64,000 nucleotides of DNA from the IMG/VR virus record IMGVR_UViG_3300024502_000010, positions 62,001 to 126,000 of that record; one strand, written 5' to 3'. Positions 37,861 through 47,786 of the stretch are shown one piece after another. The translations under genes and the position numbers were made by a program. How positions within the stretch are numbered: the first letter of the stretch is position 1; each line of letters opens with the position of its first letter. Under the pieces are notes generated by a model, which was not told where the DNA came from, searched no databases, and saw only the letters and a program-made list of their open reading frames with translations. The stretch is from a virus.

Positions 37861-40800
37861 TTATTGCTCCGTTGTCGATTGCGGAGTTCCTGGAATATTG
37901 AGTCTTGGATTGTTACTATTAATATCAGTACCAGATCTCTGAATTGCGCTTGGAGCTGTAGTAACCTGAGCAGTAATGCTTTCTTGTAGAGTGTTGTAAA
38001 CTCTGACTTGAGTTCCAACAGTCTTATAGAATCCAGCATATGGAATGCCATTATCGTAGTAAACGGCACCATAGTATGCTCTTCCATCTACATATCCAGT
38101 TTGCTTGAGACCAACCAAATCTGTAACTTGAATTAATTTTTCTGGAATTTGTTGGACTTCTAATATTGGATCTCTAACAACACGAAACACTGGTCTAAAT
38201 GTGGCATTAACACCAGTTTCTGACTCAATAGTAATTTCTGGATATACATCAAATCCAATTCCCGGAGTAACAACTGAAACTCCAACAATTCTACCAAAAG
38301 AATCGCAATTATAATCAAGCACTGCACCATTGCTCGGAGTAATTTTTATCTGATCAACCCCACAGTTATAATTAATTCCCGAATTCTCTACAATAATTCT
38401 ATCTAAAACAAGTAGAACTGTATATTCTCCACCTTGTGGTGGTGGAGGAGTATATCCATTTCCTGGATCTAAAATTTCTACTCTTTCAATAACTCCTCTA
38501 CCACTTATTTTTTTCGCACATGGTGGTGGAATCAGAATTGCAGAAACTGCCATAGGATTGTCTGTCCAAGCAATTGTATCTGAAGAAGAACTTTGAATAT
38601 CTTTACTGATGTATAGTGCAACTCCCATCGGATTCTTTTCAAAAATAAACTCATCGCGAATTTTTGCCTCAGACTTAGTATTCTGCAATATTATCTCAAT
38701 AGTATGGTTTCCAGCTGTTGCATTAAATGTATATTGAACTTTTTGCCCAACAAAATCGGATGTGCTATAAACTTCTACACCATCAACTTTAAATATGGCA
38801 GCATTATCTGCTTGAAAATTGAATTTATAAACTCCACCCTGAGGGAAATTAACATTAGTCCATTTTAATGTAAAATCTCCAATAATTGCTTCATCTTCTT
38901 GACTTATAGATTTAAAAACTTTTGGAGAAATAGAGAAGTCGTTCATGTATGTACTCCAACGACTATCCTGATATTTAAAAAGTGTTGGACCGCTGTAGGT
39001 TACTCCATTTTTTGTAGTAGAACCTCCTGCTGGAGCTCCCGCTTCAACTCTAAAAATAAGATCATAAGTATTTCTTCCCAAAGGAGTTCTTCTTCTATTT
39101 GAAGATTTAAAAATACCCGATGAAGCTGTAATTTGAATGTCGTCATTATCATTGTTGGTTGCAATGTAGTCTGCAAAAATTTTATTACTTTCACCTTCAC
39201 CGGCTTCTTTTGCCTTAGTTCCGTTTTTAATTAATCCTTGCTCAACACTTTTAAATTTTGCAGAATTTTCTTTTGCAACTACTCTATAATTAATACCAGG
39301 TCTTACTTTTATTTTTTCCGTTCTTGTTTCTTTAACCTTTTGGGCACCCAAGATGGTAAATGAATCTTTACCGTCTTCAGATGTAAATGAAAAGGATAAA
39401 TCTCTTATTGCCCCTTCTCCATATACATTGAAAGAGACTTCTGTGCTCTGAGCGGCAGTTGGTGGAGATGCCCAATCTTGTGTACTAAAAACTTTAGTAT
39501 CTACATATTTTTTTATTTCTTGTGGTTTATTGTTAACCTCAACTGTAATTGTATGTCTACCTTTAGTTAGATATTTCTTTGCTAATTTTGGATTGGTTAC
39601 ATTAAATCCATCTAAAGTCGATACTTCTTGCCCATCGATTAATAATCTTCCAGTATTATCTCTGGTTCCTTTAACACCATAAAATCCAGCATAAGGAAGA
39701 TCAACTTCCCAAGAATTACTGAAAGTAACTCCTGCAGTATCGCTTCCCGGAGTATTGAGAGGAAGAACCGGAGATATTGCATATCTATTCATGAATGGAC
39801 TCCAAGCATTTCCTCTGGTAAATCTCACTGGATACCATTTTTGAGAAGAACCCGGAAATCTGGTAGACCAAATTGGATTAGGTGGACATCTTCCAGTTTG
39901 TATTGGTGGTTGCTCTTGAGGGATGTTTGGCATTGGAGCAACCATAGATAAAGAAACTCCCATTGGATTTTCATTCCAAGATTTTGGAGAAATTGTAGTT
40001 TCTGTCTGGGAAGTTACTGCGGATCCTGGAACTTCAAAGGTAAGATCATAAGTGTTTCTTCCGTAAGGTGTCTTTCTTCTATTCGAAGATGTAAAAGTTC
40101 CTAAAGAAGTGGTAACCTGAATATCATCATTGTCATTTCTAGTTGAAGTATAATCCGCAAAAATTTTGTTACCATTACCCGCAGGAAGTTCCTTACTTTT
40201 TACCCCATTTCTAACTAATCCCTGCTCAACTCCTTTAAATTTTGTAGAGTCCTCTTTTGCCTTTACTTTGTATTTTACTCCAGGTCTTACCTTTATCTTC
40301 TCTATTCTTGTTTGTCTGTTGCTCTGAGCCCCTAAGATAGTAAATGAATCTTTGCCGTCTTCGGATGTGAATGAAAAAGATAAATCTCTAAAGGCACCCT
40401 GACCATATACTGTGAAATCTACCTCAACAAAATTTGGTTTAGTGGTAGTTGTAGATTCATATATTTCCTGATTACGCAATTCAACTCTTATTATATGACT
40501 TCCTTCTTGAACTGTTTTTTGGATTGGTTTTGGATTTTCTGCAAATCCATTTAACTTGCCAACTTGATTATCGTCAATAAAAAGAGTTGCAATATTATCA
40601 CAATTGCCTCTAAAGATATATTCTCCAGTAATCGGAAAATACTCTTCCCATTCTAAATTAAAAACAAGACCACTATAATCACTTCCCTTTAAATCGGATG
40701 GAGGAACTGGAGAAACTGCATATTTGTTCATATGCTCTCCCCATCTCGGGAAGGTAACTTGATTTACTTCGTAAATTTCTCCATTAGAGTCTGTAATTGA

Positions 40801-41490
40801 CCTTGGATTAGTTTGTCTCGAAGTCCAGTAAGGATTTTTTAATACGCTTTGGTATAAATCAATCTCTCTTCTAATGGGGTCTTCGGTTATTGATGTGTAT
40901 CCAGATGGATCCCATCTACCAAGATTTTCGCCATTTACTCCAAAAGATTCTCCATATCCAACATCAGTATCTTCGCATAATTCATATTCCTCAAAATCTT
41001 CTTCTCCCTCAAATACTTCTATTTGGTCTGGAGTTTCTCCAAGAATAGATCTTAAAACAGTTCCGTTGCCAAATAAACAATCATCCTTTGCAATAGTGAT
41101 TGGTGGATACTTATATCCATGACCACCTCTAACAACATCAACAGCAAGTAAAGAACCGTCTCTACCAATAATAGGATTTGCTGCAGCACCTACACCATCT
41201 CCACCAAAAAATATAATTTTTGGGGGTCCACACTCACGGTAAGATTGAATTCCGTCACATTCTCCAGTTGCATTGAGTAAGTCGTTAGGAGTTAAATCAT
41301 TAACTTCATTGATATTCAGATATCTAATGTTATTATTGCCATCAGTAAAAATAAAAGTTGTTCCTGGATTATCTTTAGCGTAATTATTTGCTTCACAAAT
41401 AGTTATTTCCGTAATATATCCAAAGTTTGGGTCTACATATCCGACTTTAATATCATCTTTTGTTGGATTAGAAAATAAATTAAAAGTCAT
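37861..41490 (-). CDS. large structural protein with three PA14-like modules
   Basis: 1209 aa. N-terminal ~240 residues are unique. Three repeated modules follow, near residues 247-345, 566-660 and 848-950, each with 'M-N-x-[YF]-[AS]-[IV]-S-P' then 'G-x-[YF]-x-F/V-x-G/A-x-x-D-N-x-A/G-x-[LF]-x-[VI]-D-G/D', the layout of PA14-type sugar-binding beta sandwiches. Modules one and two are followed by near-identical blocks (DLSFSFTSEDGKDSFTILGA). The end is Pro/Gly-rich. Probably a baseplate-attached carbohydrate-binding protein; inference. Confidence 0.65.
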   Translation of the reverse strand: MTFNLFSNPTKDDIKVGYVDPNFGYITEITICEANNYAKDNPGTTFIFTDGNNNIRYLNINEVNDLTPNDLLNATGECDGIQSYRECGPPKIIFFGGDGVGAAANPIIGRDGSLLAVDVVRGGHGYKYPPITIAKDDCLFGNGTVLRSILGETPDQIEVFEGEEDFEEYELCEDTDVGYGESFGVNGENLGRWDPSGYTSITEDPIRREIDLYQSVLKNPYWTSRQTNPRSITDSNGEIYEVNQVTFPRWGEHMNKYAVSPVPPSDLKGSDYSGLVFNLEWEEYFPITGEYIFRGNCDNIATLFIDDNQVGKLNGFAENPKPIQKTVQEGSHIIRVELRNQEIYESTTTTKPNFVEVDFTVYGQGAFRDLSFSFTSEDGKDSFTILGAQSNRQTRIEKIKVRPGVKYKVKAKEDSTKFKGVEQGLVRNGVKSKELPAGNGNKIFADYTSTRNDNDDIQVTTSLGTFTSSNRRKTPYGRNTYDLTFEVPGSAVTSQTETTISPKSWNENPMGVSLSMVAPMPNIPQEQPPIQTGRCPPNPIWSTRFPGSSQKWYPVRFTRGNAWSPFMNRYAISPVLPLNTPGSDTAGVTFSNSWEVDLPYAGFYGVKGTRDNTGRLLIDGQEVSTLDGFNVTNPKLAKKYLTKGRHTITVEVNNKPQEIKKYVDTKVFSTQDWASPPTAAQSTEVSFNVYGEGAIRDLSFSFTSEDGKDSFTILGAQKVKETRTEKIKVRPGINYRVVAKENSAKFKSVEQGLIKNGTKAKEAGEGESNKIFADYIATNNDNDDIQITASSGIFKSSNRRRTPLGRNTYDLIFRVEAGAPAGGSTTKNGVTYSGPTLFKYQDSRWSTYMNDFSISPKVFKSISQEDEAIIGDFTLKWTNVNFPQGGVYKFNFQADNAAIFKVDGVEVYSTSDFVGQKVQYTFNATAGNHTIEIILQNTKSEAKIRDEFIFEKNPMGVALYISKDIQSSSSDTIAWTDNPMAVSAILIPPPCAKKISGRGVIERVEILDPGNGYTPPPPQGGEYTVLLVLDRIIVENSGINYNCGVDQIKITPSNGAVLDYNCDSFGRIVGVSVVTPGIGFDVYPEITIESETGVNATFRPVFRVVRDPILEVQQIPEKLIQVTDLVGLKQTGYVDGRAYYGAVYYDNGIPYAGFYKTVGTQVRVYNTLQESITAQVTTAPSAIQRSGTDINSNNPRLNIPGTPQSTTEQ

Positions 41491-41494
41491 TATT

Positions 41495-43225
41495 CTATGA
41501 ATCCGATTTTAAATCTTCTTGATTTTGTCCAGGAGAAGCAAATGGTTTAGCTGGTTCTGGAGTTATTTTTGTGGTTGGGTTTTGTGCCTTAGAGTCAACT
41601 TCACCAACTCTTGGTTGTTGAGAGTTTGCTGCTGCACCACTTCCATTTTGGATGATAAAATAATCTGATGCAGGACAACTTGGAGTTAACTCACATCCAA
41701 AAATATTTAAAGATATATTTCTGAAACTTAAAGCTGAAGTAATACTTCCAGTTACATCTCCTATTAAATTTTTCTTATCTTTTACAAACTTGGTAATTTC
41801 TCCAATTCCAGACAATATATCATAAAGAAAATTATTCACATTGTCTAATATTTTAGTAACTGTCTTATTTATTTCTGGCATCTGTCCGGATATTATATTT
41901 CCAGTTAATCCTTCTACGGAGCAAATTGGAGTTGTTGGGGTCGATGGTTTTGTTTTTATCGGCAATTCTTTTTTTAATTGACCGTTCAAAAATCCTCTTA
42001 TTTGATCACACAAATTATTGGTTATTTTACTGAATAAACAAGTAATTAATTCGGTTATTCTTTTTTTTACATCAAAATACTTATTCCTTTGATTTGGTGG
42101 TATCAAATTTACAGTTTTTGCTAAAGATTTATTAATCTGTTTCATTATATATTCCATAATCTTATCAAAGATTATTTTCATGTATTTTGCAATTTCACAT
42201 GCAAAATTGTTAATCAATTCTTGTATCTGGCTAAAAATTAAAGAAACTGCATCAACATAACTTTGGACAGCATTCAAAATCTTATCAATATCCTTCGTTA
42301 GGTTTTCTAAAGCAACTTGAATTGCTTTTAATGCAGATTTGACTTTATCGCATGGTGAAAGAATAGCAGTCTTTCTGTGATAATAGTCATTTCTAACAAT
42401 ATCCGCTTTTGACTGCTCATGAACAGCATCTACATTTTCCTTTGTTGCTCCAGGTTTTGTGGGAGATGTTGGAGAATTTGCTGCTTCACATCTTGCCTTA
42501 ATTCCATTTTGAACTGCTGTTTTTACAAAATTAATAAACTCTGGAGTTCCGCGAGTTAGATTTCTTGCCTCTGCTTCAGCAGAAGCACTTTGAATATCTC
42601 TTAATTGGAAAGAAGTTGGTTGCCTATCTCTTCTTAATCCATATTGGTCTACTTGAACTCCCGGTGGAATATCAGCACATTCTTGAGATGTATCTTGGTC
42701 TTTTGGTTTGGTAATTACAAGACCTTCATCCGGAACTTTAATATATGGATCTTTATTACCATCAGCAGGATTTGCATATCCGCTTACAGCAAGACTTCCT
42801 GGTTGAGTGTTTGTTACCTTGCTACCGCCAATTGATGTTGCAAGTTGCGTTTGTGCATTATTACCAAGAACTCCCATGATAACAGGAACTTGCTGATCCT
42901 GTCCATCAAGGAAAAATCCAAAAACAAACATCCCCTGCCTTAATGCAGAGGTTGCTCCTGCATTTGCTTGTCCTCCACCACCAGTCACGGGATACATTAC
43001 CTGTGCCCAAGGAAGGTCTTGAGAACTTATTTCTTCTTCACCTTGATCATGAAGACCTATAATTCTAACTTTATATCTGCGAGATTGTCCAGATATTTGC
43101 TCTTTAGACTCAAATTTGCTTGAGAGCATATTATCTCTCCAAGTGGAATCGCTGGCAATTTGCCCTATCCACCAATTGAAATGTGCTCCAAGAAATCCTG
43201 GATTAAATAAGGTTCCTTCAGACAT
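41495..43225 (-). CDS. 5: baseplate hub / spike protein gp5
   Basis: 576 aa from the ATG at 43225, overlapping the upstream TGA (TGATG). The N-terminal OB-fold signature (HFNWWIGQIASDSTW, RRYKVRIIGLHDQ, LPWAQVMYPVTGG) identifies T4 gp5-type proteins of cyanophages. The lysozyme domain of T4 gp5 is absent; instead residues ~280-480 are long helices (CDKVKSALKAIQVALENL). Sits after the gp27-like gene, as the gp27-gp5 hub pair does functionally. Confidence 0.88.
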   Translation of the reverse strand: MSEGTLFNPGFLGAHFNWWIGQIASDSTWRDNMLSSKFESKEQISGQSRRYKVRIIGLHDQGEEEISSQDLPWAQVMYPVTGGGGQANAGATSALRQGMFVFGFFLDGQDQQVPVIMGVLGNNAQTQLATSIGGSKVTNTQPGSLAVSGYANPADGNKDPYIKVPDEGLVITKPKDQDTSQECADIPPGVQVDQYGLRRDRQPTSFQLRDIQSASAEAEARNLTRGTPEFINFVKTAVQNGIKARCEAANSPTSPTKPGATKENVDAVHEQSKADIVRNDYYHRKTAILSPCDKVKSALKAIQVALENLTKDIDKILNAVQSYVDAVSLIFSQIQELINNFACEIAKYMKIIFDKIMEYIMKQINKSLAKTVNLIPPNQRNKYFDVKKRITELITCLFSKITNNLCDQIRGFLNGQLKKELPIKTKPSTPTTPICSVEGLTGNIISGQMPEINKTVTKILDNVNNFLYDILSGIGEITKFVKDKKNLIGDVTGSITSALSFRNISLNIFGCELTPSCPASDYFIIQNGSGAAANSQQPRVGEVDSKAQNPTTKITPEPAKPFASPGQNQEDLKSDS

Positions 43226-43437
43226 CAATCCTCGTAAATTCTACATTCCAGAGCATTTGGGTTATCATTACAATAAAGTTCTAACCCAGTAGGGTCATGA
43301 TCATCATCTGGATGGTTTTTAACCCATCTTTCTAAAGATTCTAATTCATCTTGAGCATGTCTTCTTGATTGCGAAGACACTGTTGGGTCGTCAAGAATTT
43401 TTCTGTCATGCTTAATGTGTTGTTCTACATTATCCAT
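43225..43437 (-). CDS. small protein between hub genes, unknown
   Basis: 70 aa beginning MDNVEQHIKHDRKILDDP. Charged helices then an acidic, His-containing tail (PDDDHDPTGLELYCND). Coupled to gp5 by TGATG. Possibly a hub assembly factor by position. Confidence 0.6.
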   Translation of the reverse strand: MDNVEQHIKHDRKILDDPTVSSQSRRHAQDELESLERWVKNHPDDDHDPTGLELYCNDNPNALECRIYED

Positions 43438-43473
43438 AGTAGAATTTTTTTATGCTATTACTATTTAACAACT

Positions 43474-44865
43474 TTATATTGCATTATAAGATGGACTTCC
43501 CCTTTTTCCTAAAGAATCTCTAACTAAAGTTAACTTAGTATAACCACCATCCTTTAAACTTAAATAATGGCATAGTTCAGCAATAACATAAAACCCGCCA
43601 AATTGTTTATTAAGTTCTTGAGTATCCTTGCTTGATAGTTCTGGAGAGTCAATGAAAATTAAATCGCCCGCATGTAAACTAAAATCTGCACTAATTGTTA
43701 TTGTAACCTTAGTTGAAAAAAACTGATTATATCTCATCACAGATTGATTCAAAATATTTTTTGGATCAAAATTTGGATCTCTTGATTTATTAATTTGCTC
43801 AGAAACTGGACCAGTTGGCAATGTTCCCCTGTCAATTAGCATGTACTGTGTTCTTGTAAAATCTTTATTTTTTCCATCTCTAAAAAATTCACTATTATAC
43901 TTTGGAAATTCTTTACCAGCTTTTTGCAAATTTGATTCTGAACCAGGAGTTCCACTTGAATTCGCATTTGCATTTATGACTTGATAGTAACAATTAAATG
44001 GATCGAATAAAATTGTCCTCGTTGAGTAAGATCCTATCTCAAATTTGGACTGAACATTTCCTGTAGCGGTGTCAATATTATGTTCTAATATCTTTCCATC
44101 ATATCCTGAAGGAACATTTGCTCCCCTACTATCAGGTGTTTGATTAAATATTAAACTTTTATAATTTTTTTTAGAACCAGAAGGAGTATTCTCCGACAAG
44201 AGATTTTCTATTGATTTGAATTTAAATCCATCTGAGGTCTCATAGAAAAAGAAACCTGCACTATTTCCTATTGCCGTTTGTAGTTTTGGAATTGATTTTT
44301 TAGCAAGCCAAAGTAAAACATAAAAAGGTCTGCGATTATTTCCTATAAAATTATAATTATTCTCGGTTTCTTCTATATCTACATTTTTTTGAGTTCCAAG
44401 ATATTTTGATTCCGTTAATATTTTCCTAACATGGTCAGATATTTTGCCATCAAACCGAGAGTTAACTACTGTTTTATAGTTAAAAATAGATTCCTTAGAA
44501 ACAAGATTTAAAGAAACTACAGTTCTTTGAGTATCTTGACCAATTGGTTTTATATTGTCAATATACAAGTCTAATTTTAATTCAACATCATTTGGATCAG
44601 TCATCTTAATTGTTGCTTTTTCAGTTCCAACTAAAGGCATACCCTCAATCAAAGTCTTATACGCATTTTCTGATTCTACAGTCTTACCACTTTCAACATA
44701 CATCAAATCCAATTTGATAGCTGGATTTAAAATACTTTCATAATAATATAAGTCAGTAATTATTTTTGAGATATCCTTTTTCTTAGACTTATTATTAGAT
44801 TCAATAAGAAACTGTTTAATATTATAATCTCTGGATTGTGCAACAGTAATTGGTGTATTTGCCAT
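43474..44865 (-). CDS. baseplate hub protein, gp27-like
   Basis: 463 aa beginning MANTPITVAQSRDYNIKQ. Features such as YYYESILNPAIKLDLMYVES, SLNLVSKESIFNY, and DFSLHAGDLIFIDSPEL fit hub proteins of the gp27/gpD type (two barrel domains plus C-terminal OB-like region). It precedes gp5 by one small gene. Identification rests on position and fold pattern, not on clear identity. Confidence 0.65.
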   Translation of the reverse strand: MANTPITVAQSRDYNIKQFLIESNNKSKKKDISKIITDLYYYESILNPAIKLDLMYVESGKTVESENAYKTLIEGMPLVGTEKATIKMTDPNDVELKLDLYIDNIKPIGQDTQRTVVSLNLVSKESIFNYKTVVNSRFDGKISDHVRKILTESKYLGTQKNVDIEETENNYNFIGNNRRPFYVLLWLAKKSIPKLQTAIGNSAGFFFYETSDGFKFKSIENLLSENTPSGSKKNYKSLIFNQTPDSRGANVPSGYDGKILEHNIDTATGNVQSKFEIGSYSTRTILFDPFNCYYQVINANANSSGTPGSESNLQKAGKEFPKYNSEFFRDGKNKDFTRTQYMLIDRGTLPTGPVSEQINKSRDPNFDPKNILNQSVMRYNQFFSTKVTITISADFSLHAGDLIFIDSPELSSKDTQELNKQFGGFYVIAELCHYLSLKDGGYTKLTLVRDSLGKRGSPSYNAI

Positions 44866-44893
44866 GCTTCTGTATGTTCTATATTAGTATTTA

Positions 44894-47782
44894 CTACATG
44901 AAAAGTATGTCTTTAGATGGATCTTCACTTCCACTAATATAAGAGGAATTTTTTGGTGGTGAAGGCAATACTCTTGGCGGAACAACGGCAGTTATTGGTT
45001 GTTCTGGAACATGATACATATAATCTTCCTCAGTTTCTGGAAATCCATCTTCGGTATATTGACTCAACATGGATATTAAACTTTCTGATGCTCTTTTTCT
45101 TTGAGAAACAGTTTCTGTCTTATTAATCAAATCATAAAATGGAATTCCAAATAGTTTAACGGAATCAGCATCAACAACATATTCTCCTGGGTGCGTGACT
45201 GCATAATCGGTTTTTCTAATTAAACCACCATGTTCATAAGCAACATGCACATGATCACTGTGTTCAGATGGTTCATTTCTTGCATGTAGTAGTTGAACTG
45301 GTTTAACACCTTTCATTTTATTAAACTCTGCGATAGCAGCAAGAATCGGACCTTGTTCATAAGCATACGCACCTAAATCAATTGCTCTACCTTGATAATG
45401 GTAAGAGTTTGCAGCGTGTCTACCAAGAACTCCACCAAATTCTGGATGCTCATGAATACTTCCCGGAACAACACCCAATTTCTGAACATATCTTCCAAGT
45501 TCTCCTGCAATCTTACTACCAAGACTTCCATATCCTTTTCCGAGGTCTAAACCACCCATACCTTCAGCACCAGAAGTTGGTGCGGTATCGACTTCTCTTT
45601 TTTGTTTTAATTTAGAATAATCTTCCGCTGTTCCATGTATTTGGTCTTTTCCACCTCTAAATCCACCATAAAAGTAAAATCCATACTTTCTAACCAATTC
45701 ATTTAACTTTTCATTAATACCACCATTTTTCTGACTGAATGTATCAGAAACTCCAAGAACTCTAACTTTTGCTCCTATAGATTTTAAATATGAAAGTTGA
45801 GATTCAACAGAAGAAAAGTCATCCTTAGAATTTGCAATGCCAGTTGAAAGGTCAATCAATTTCCCCTGAAGGGCATCGCCTTTTGCTTTTAAAATCTTTA
45901 AAACATTTGCCGCACTCCTGCCAACTTGAGTGTCGTCACTATCAGTTCCCTTTCCACTCCTACCGGCAAATCCATGTGCTATACTATCACCAATAACAAA
46001 TTGTGCTTGTCCACCAAATTGTGCGAGTGGATTTTCTTGGGTGTCCCCTACTTTTTGTGCGGAAGGACTTACTGCCCCACCTTGTGTGCTATTTGCCTTC
46101 AGTGTTAATTGATTTGATAAATTAGATATAATTGAATTAATTGGATCAGTAATAGCATCTTTTACTATAGAACTAATCCAATTTGATATATCAATAGGTC
46201 CTGTCTTATCACTGATTACTCCACCTTTAACATCTGGAGATTTTGCAGTATCTAAAATATCATTCAGAAGATTATTAAGACCTACACCAACTGCTTTAAA
46301 ATCACTCTCTGGTGGTTTGTCTCCCATTAAAGTTTTAACACTCATTTCAAGCAAAGGATGTACAAATTTTGTAGTGCCAACAATATCATAAGATTTTTCT
46401 AAGTATTCGTATGGATTTGTTATACTGACATCAGAAAAATTCTGATAGAAAGTTGATATTTTTGTATTAGTTGAATTTTGATATGGAGATAAACCTCCAA
46501 CATCAACACCAGGCTGTAGCGGAGAAGTTGAAATAACCTCAGTTCTTCTTGCCTTAACTCCTTTACCTGCTGTTCTTGTGACTGCCCCCATATACATTCC
46601 GCCTCTGGTAACCTCTCCTCCTTCAGCGTATCCCATTGCTTCTGTGGCACCTTTACCATATAAACTTCCAAAAGAACCTTTCTTTTTAGCAAGAAGTCCA
46701 AAACTAAGAACATTAACCATTTGTCTTAGTTGCTCTCTAATTCTGGCATCAAGTTTTCCAAGATTCTCTCTTTGGGTTCTTATTCCTTTACTATCCCCCA
46801 TTAAGGACATCACCGCAAAATTTATTAACTCAACTGCATATCTAAAGGGAGCACCAATAATATCAAGCAATGTTCCTATACCGGTAGAAAGAAAATTATA
46901 AAATCTGAGTCCGGGAATAGCAAATGTATTGTAAAAAGCAAGTTTGGCTGACCTCGTAATGAGATTTGGATCTTTTTGTGCTTCCTCCACTTTCTTGTAA
47001 GCATCTGATTCAAGTTTTGTAGTAAATTTTCTCTGTTGAAAAAGTAATTCACCAACAAGAGATGATGCAAGTCCAACGAGACCAACAACTCCGACAGTGG
47101 AGCTTGCTATTCTTTGAGCAATAGCTTGCATAGAAGCTCTAAATCCTTGCCTTTTAACAACCTCTTGAGTAACTTTTTCTTGAATAGTATCAACTGCTTG
47201 CCTTTGAACACCTGACTGAGAATCGATTTCAATCAGATCGGAAAAAAGCATTCCAGCAATAAGCATGGAATTCATTACATTTTTTGCGGTCCCTAATGCT
47301 TTCTCATAATTTTGTAGACCTTTATCGCCACCTAATAATTTTGCTTGTTTTTTACCAAAATCAACTATCTGATAAACTTTATCGACAAATGTGACAAATG
47401 AATTTAGTAATGCACCAGAAAACTGAAGAATGAAATCACTAAACTTCATTGCACCCACCAAAACACCTTTTAGTTTTGGTGCATGGGGTAAAAGTTTAAT
47501 TGCAAATGCCCCTAAAAGAACTTTGAATAGGAAATTTTTTACAACATCAAGAAATCCAAGTTTTTTGACAGGCATCTTAGTGGATACTTGTCTTTCAGAA
47601 CTATCCGTTGTATCCTCTAATTTTCTTTCCTTTTCTTCAAATCTCTTTCTTTCGTTCAGTAAATTTTGACGCTTGAACGCAATATCCTTAAATTTGTTTT
47701 TTTGTCCAACAAGTTTTTCGACTCGAACTACTTGCTTTTTAAGTATGAAAGTTGTTGGATTCTTGAGTGTAATGTATGCCAT
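44894..47782 (-). CDS. tape-measure-like tail protein with SGNH-like and M15-peptidase-like domains
   Basis: 962 aa. N-terminal ~350 residues are helical with hydrophobic stretches and are homologous to 47787-50885. Residues ~595-715 look like an SGNH hydrolase: block I FVIGDSIAHGF and block V KDQIHGT. Residues ~780-880 look like an M15-type peptidase: HAANSYHYQGRAIDLG and SDHVHVAY. The end has the module GEYVVDADSVKLFG found in tape-measure proteins. Probably a tail-tip/hub component acting on the cell envelope during entry. No signal peptide. Confidence 0.75.
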   Translation of the reverse strand: MAYITLKNPTTFILKKQVVRVEKLVGQKNKFKDIAFKRQNLLNERKRFEEKERKLEDTTDSSERQVSTKMPVKKLGFLDVVKNFLFKVLLGAFAIKLLPHAPKLKGVLVGAMKFSDFILQFSGALLNSFVTFVDKVYQIVDFGKKQAKLLGGDKGLQNYEKALGTAKNVMNSMLIAGMLFSDLIEIDSQSGVQRQAVDTIQEKVTQEVVKRQGFRASMQAIAQRIASSTVGVVGLVGLASSLVGELLFQQRKFTTKLESDAYKKVEEAQKDPNLITRSAKLAFYNTFAIPGLRFYNFLSTGIGTLLDIIGAPFRYAVELINFAVMSLMGDSKGIRTQRENLGKLDARIREQLRQMVNVLSFGLLAKKKGSFGSLYGKGATEAMGYAEGGEVTRGGMYMGAVTRTAGKGVKARRTEVISTSPLQPGVDVGGLSPYQNSTNTKISTFYQNFSDVSITNPYEYLEKSYDIVGTTKFVHPLLEMSVKTLMGDKPPESDFKAVGVGLNNLLNDILDTAKSPDVKGGVISDKTGPIDISNWISSIVKDAITDPINSIISNLSNQLTLKANSTQGGAVSPSAQKVGDTQENPLAQFGGQAQFVIGDSIAHGFAGRSGKGTDSDDTQVGRSAANVLKILKAKGDALQGKLIDLSTGIANSKDDFSSVESQLSYLKSIGAKVRVLGVSDTFSQKNGGINEKLNELVRKYGFYFYGGFRGGKDQIHGTAEDYSKLKQKREVDTAPTSGAEGMGGLDLGKGYGSLGSKIAGELGRYVQKLGVVPGSIHEHPEFGGVLGRHAANSYHYQGRAIDLGAYAYEQGPILAAIAEFNKMKGVKPVQLLHARNEPSEHSDHVHVAYEHGGLIRKTDYAVTHPGEYVVDADSVKLFGIPFYDLINKTETVSQRKRASESLISMLSQYTEDGFPETEEDYMYHVPEQPITAVVPPRVLPSPPKNSSYISGSEDPSKDILFM

Positions 47783-47786
47783 TTAC

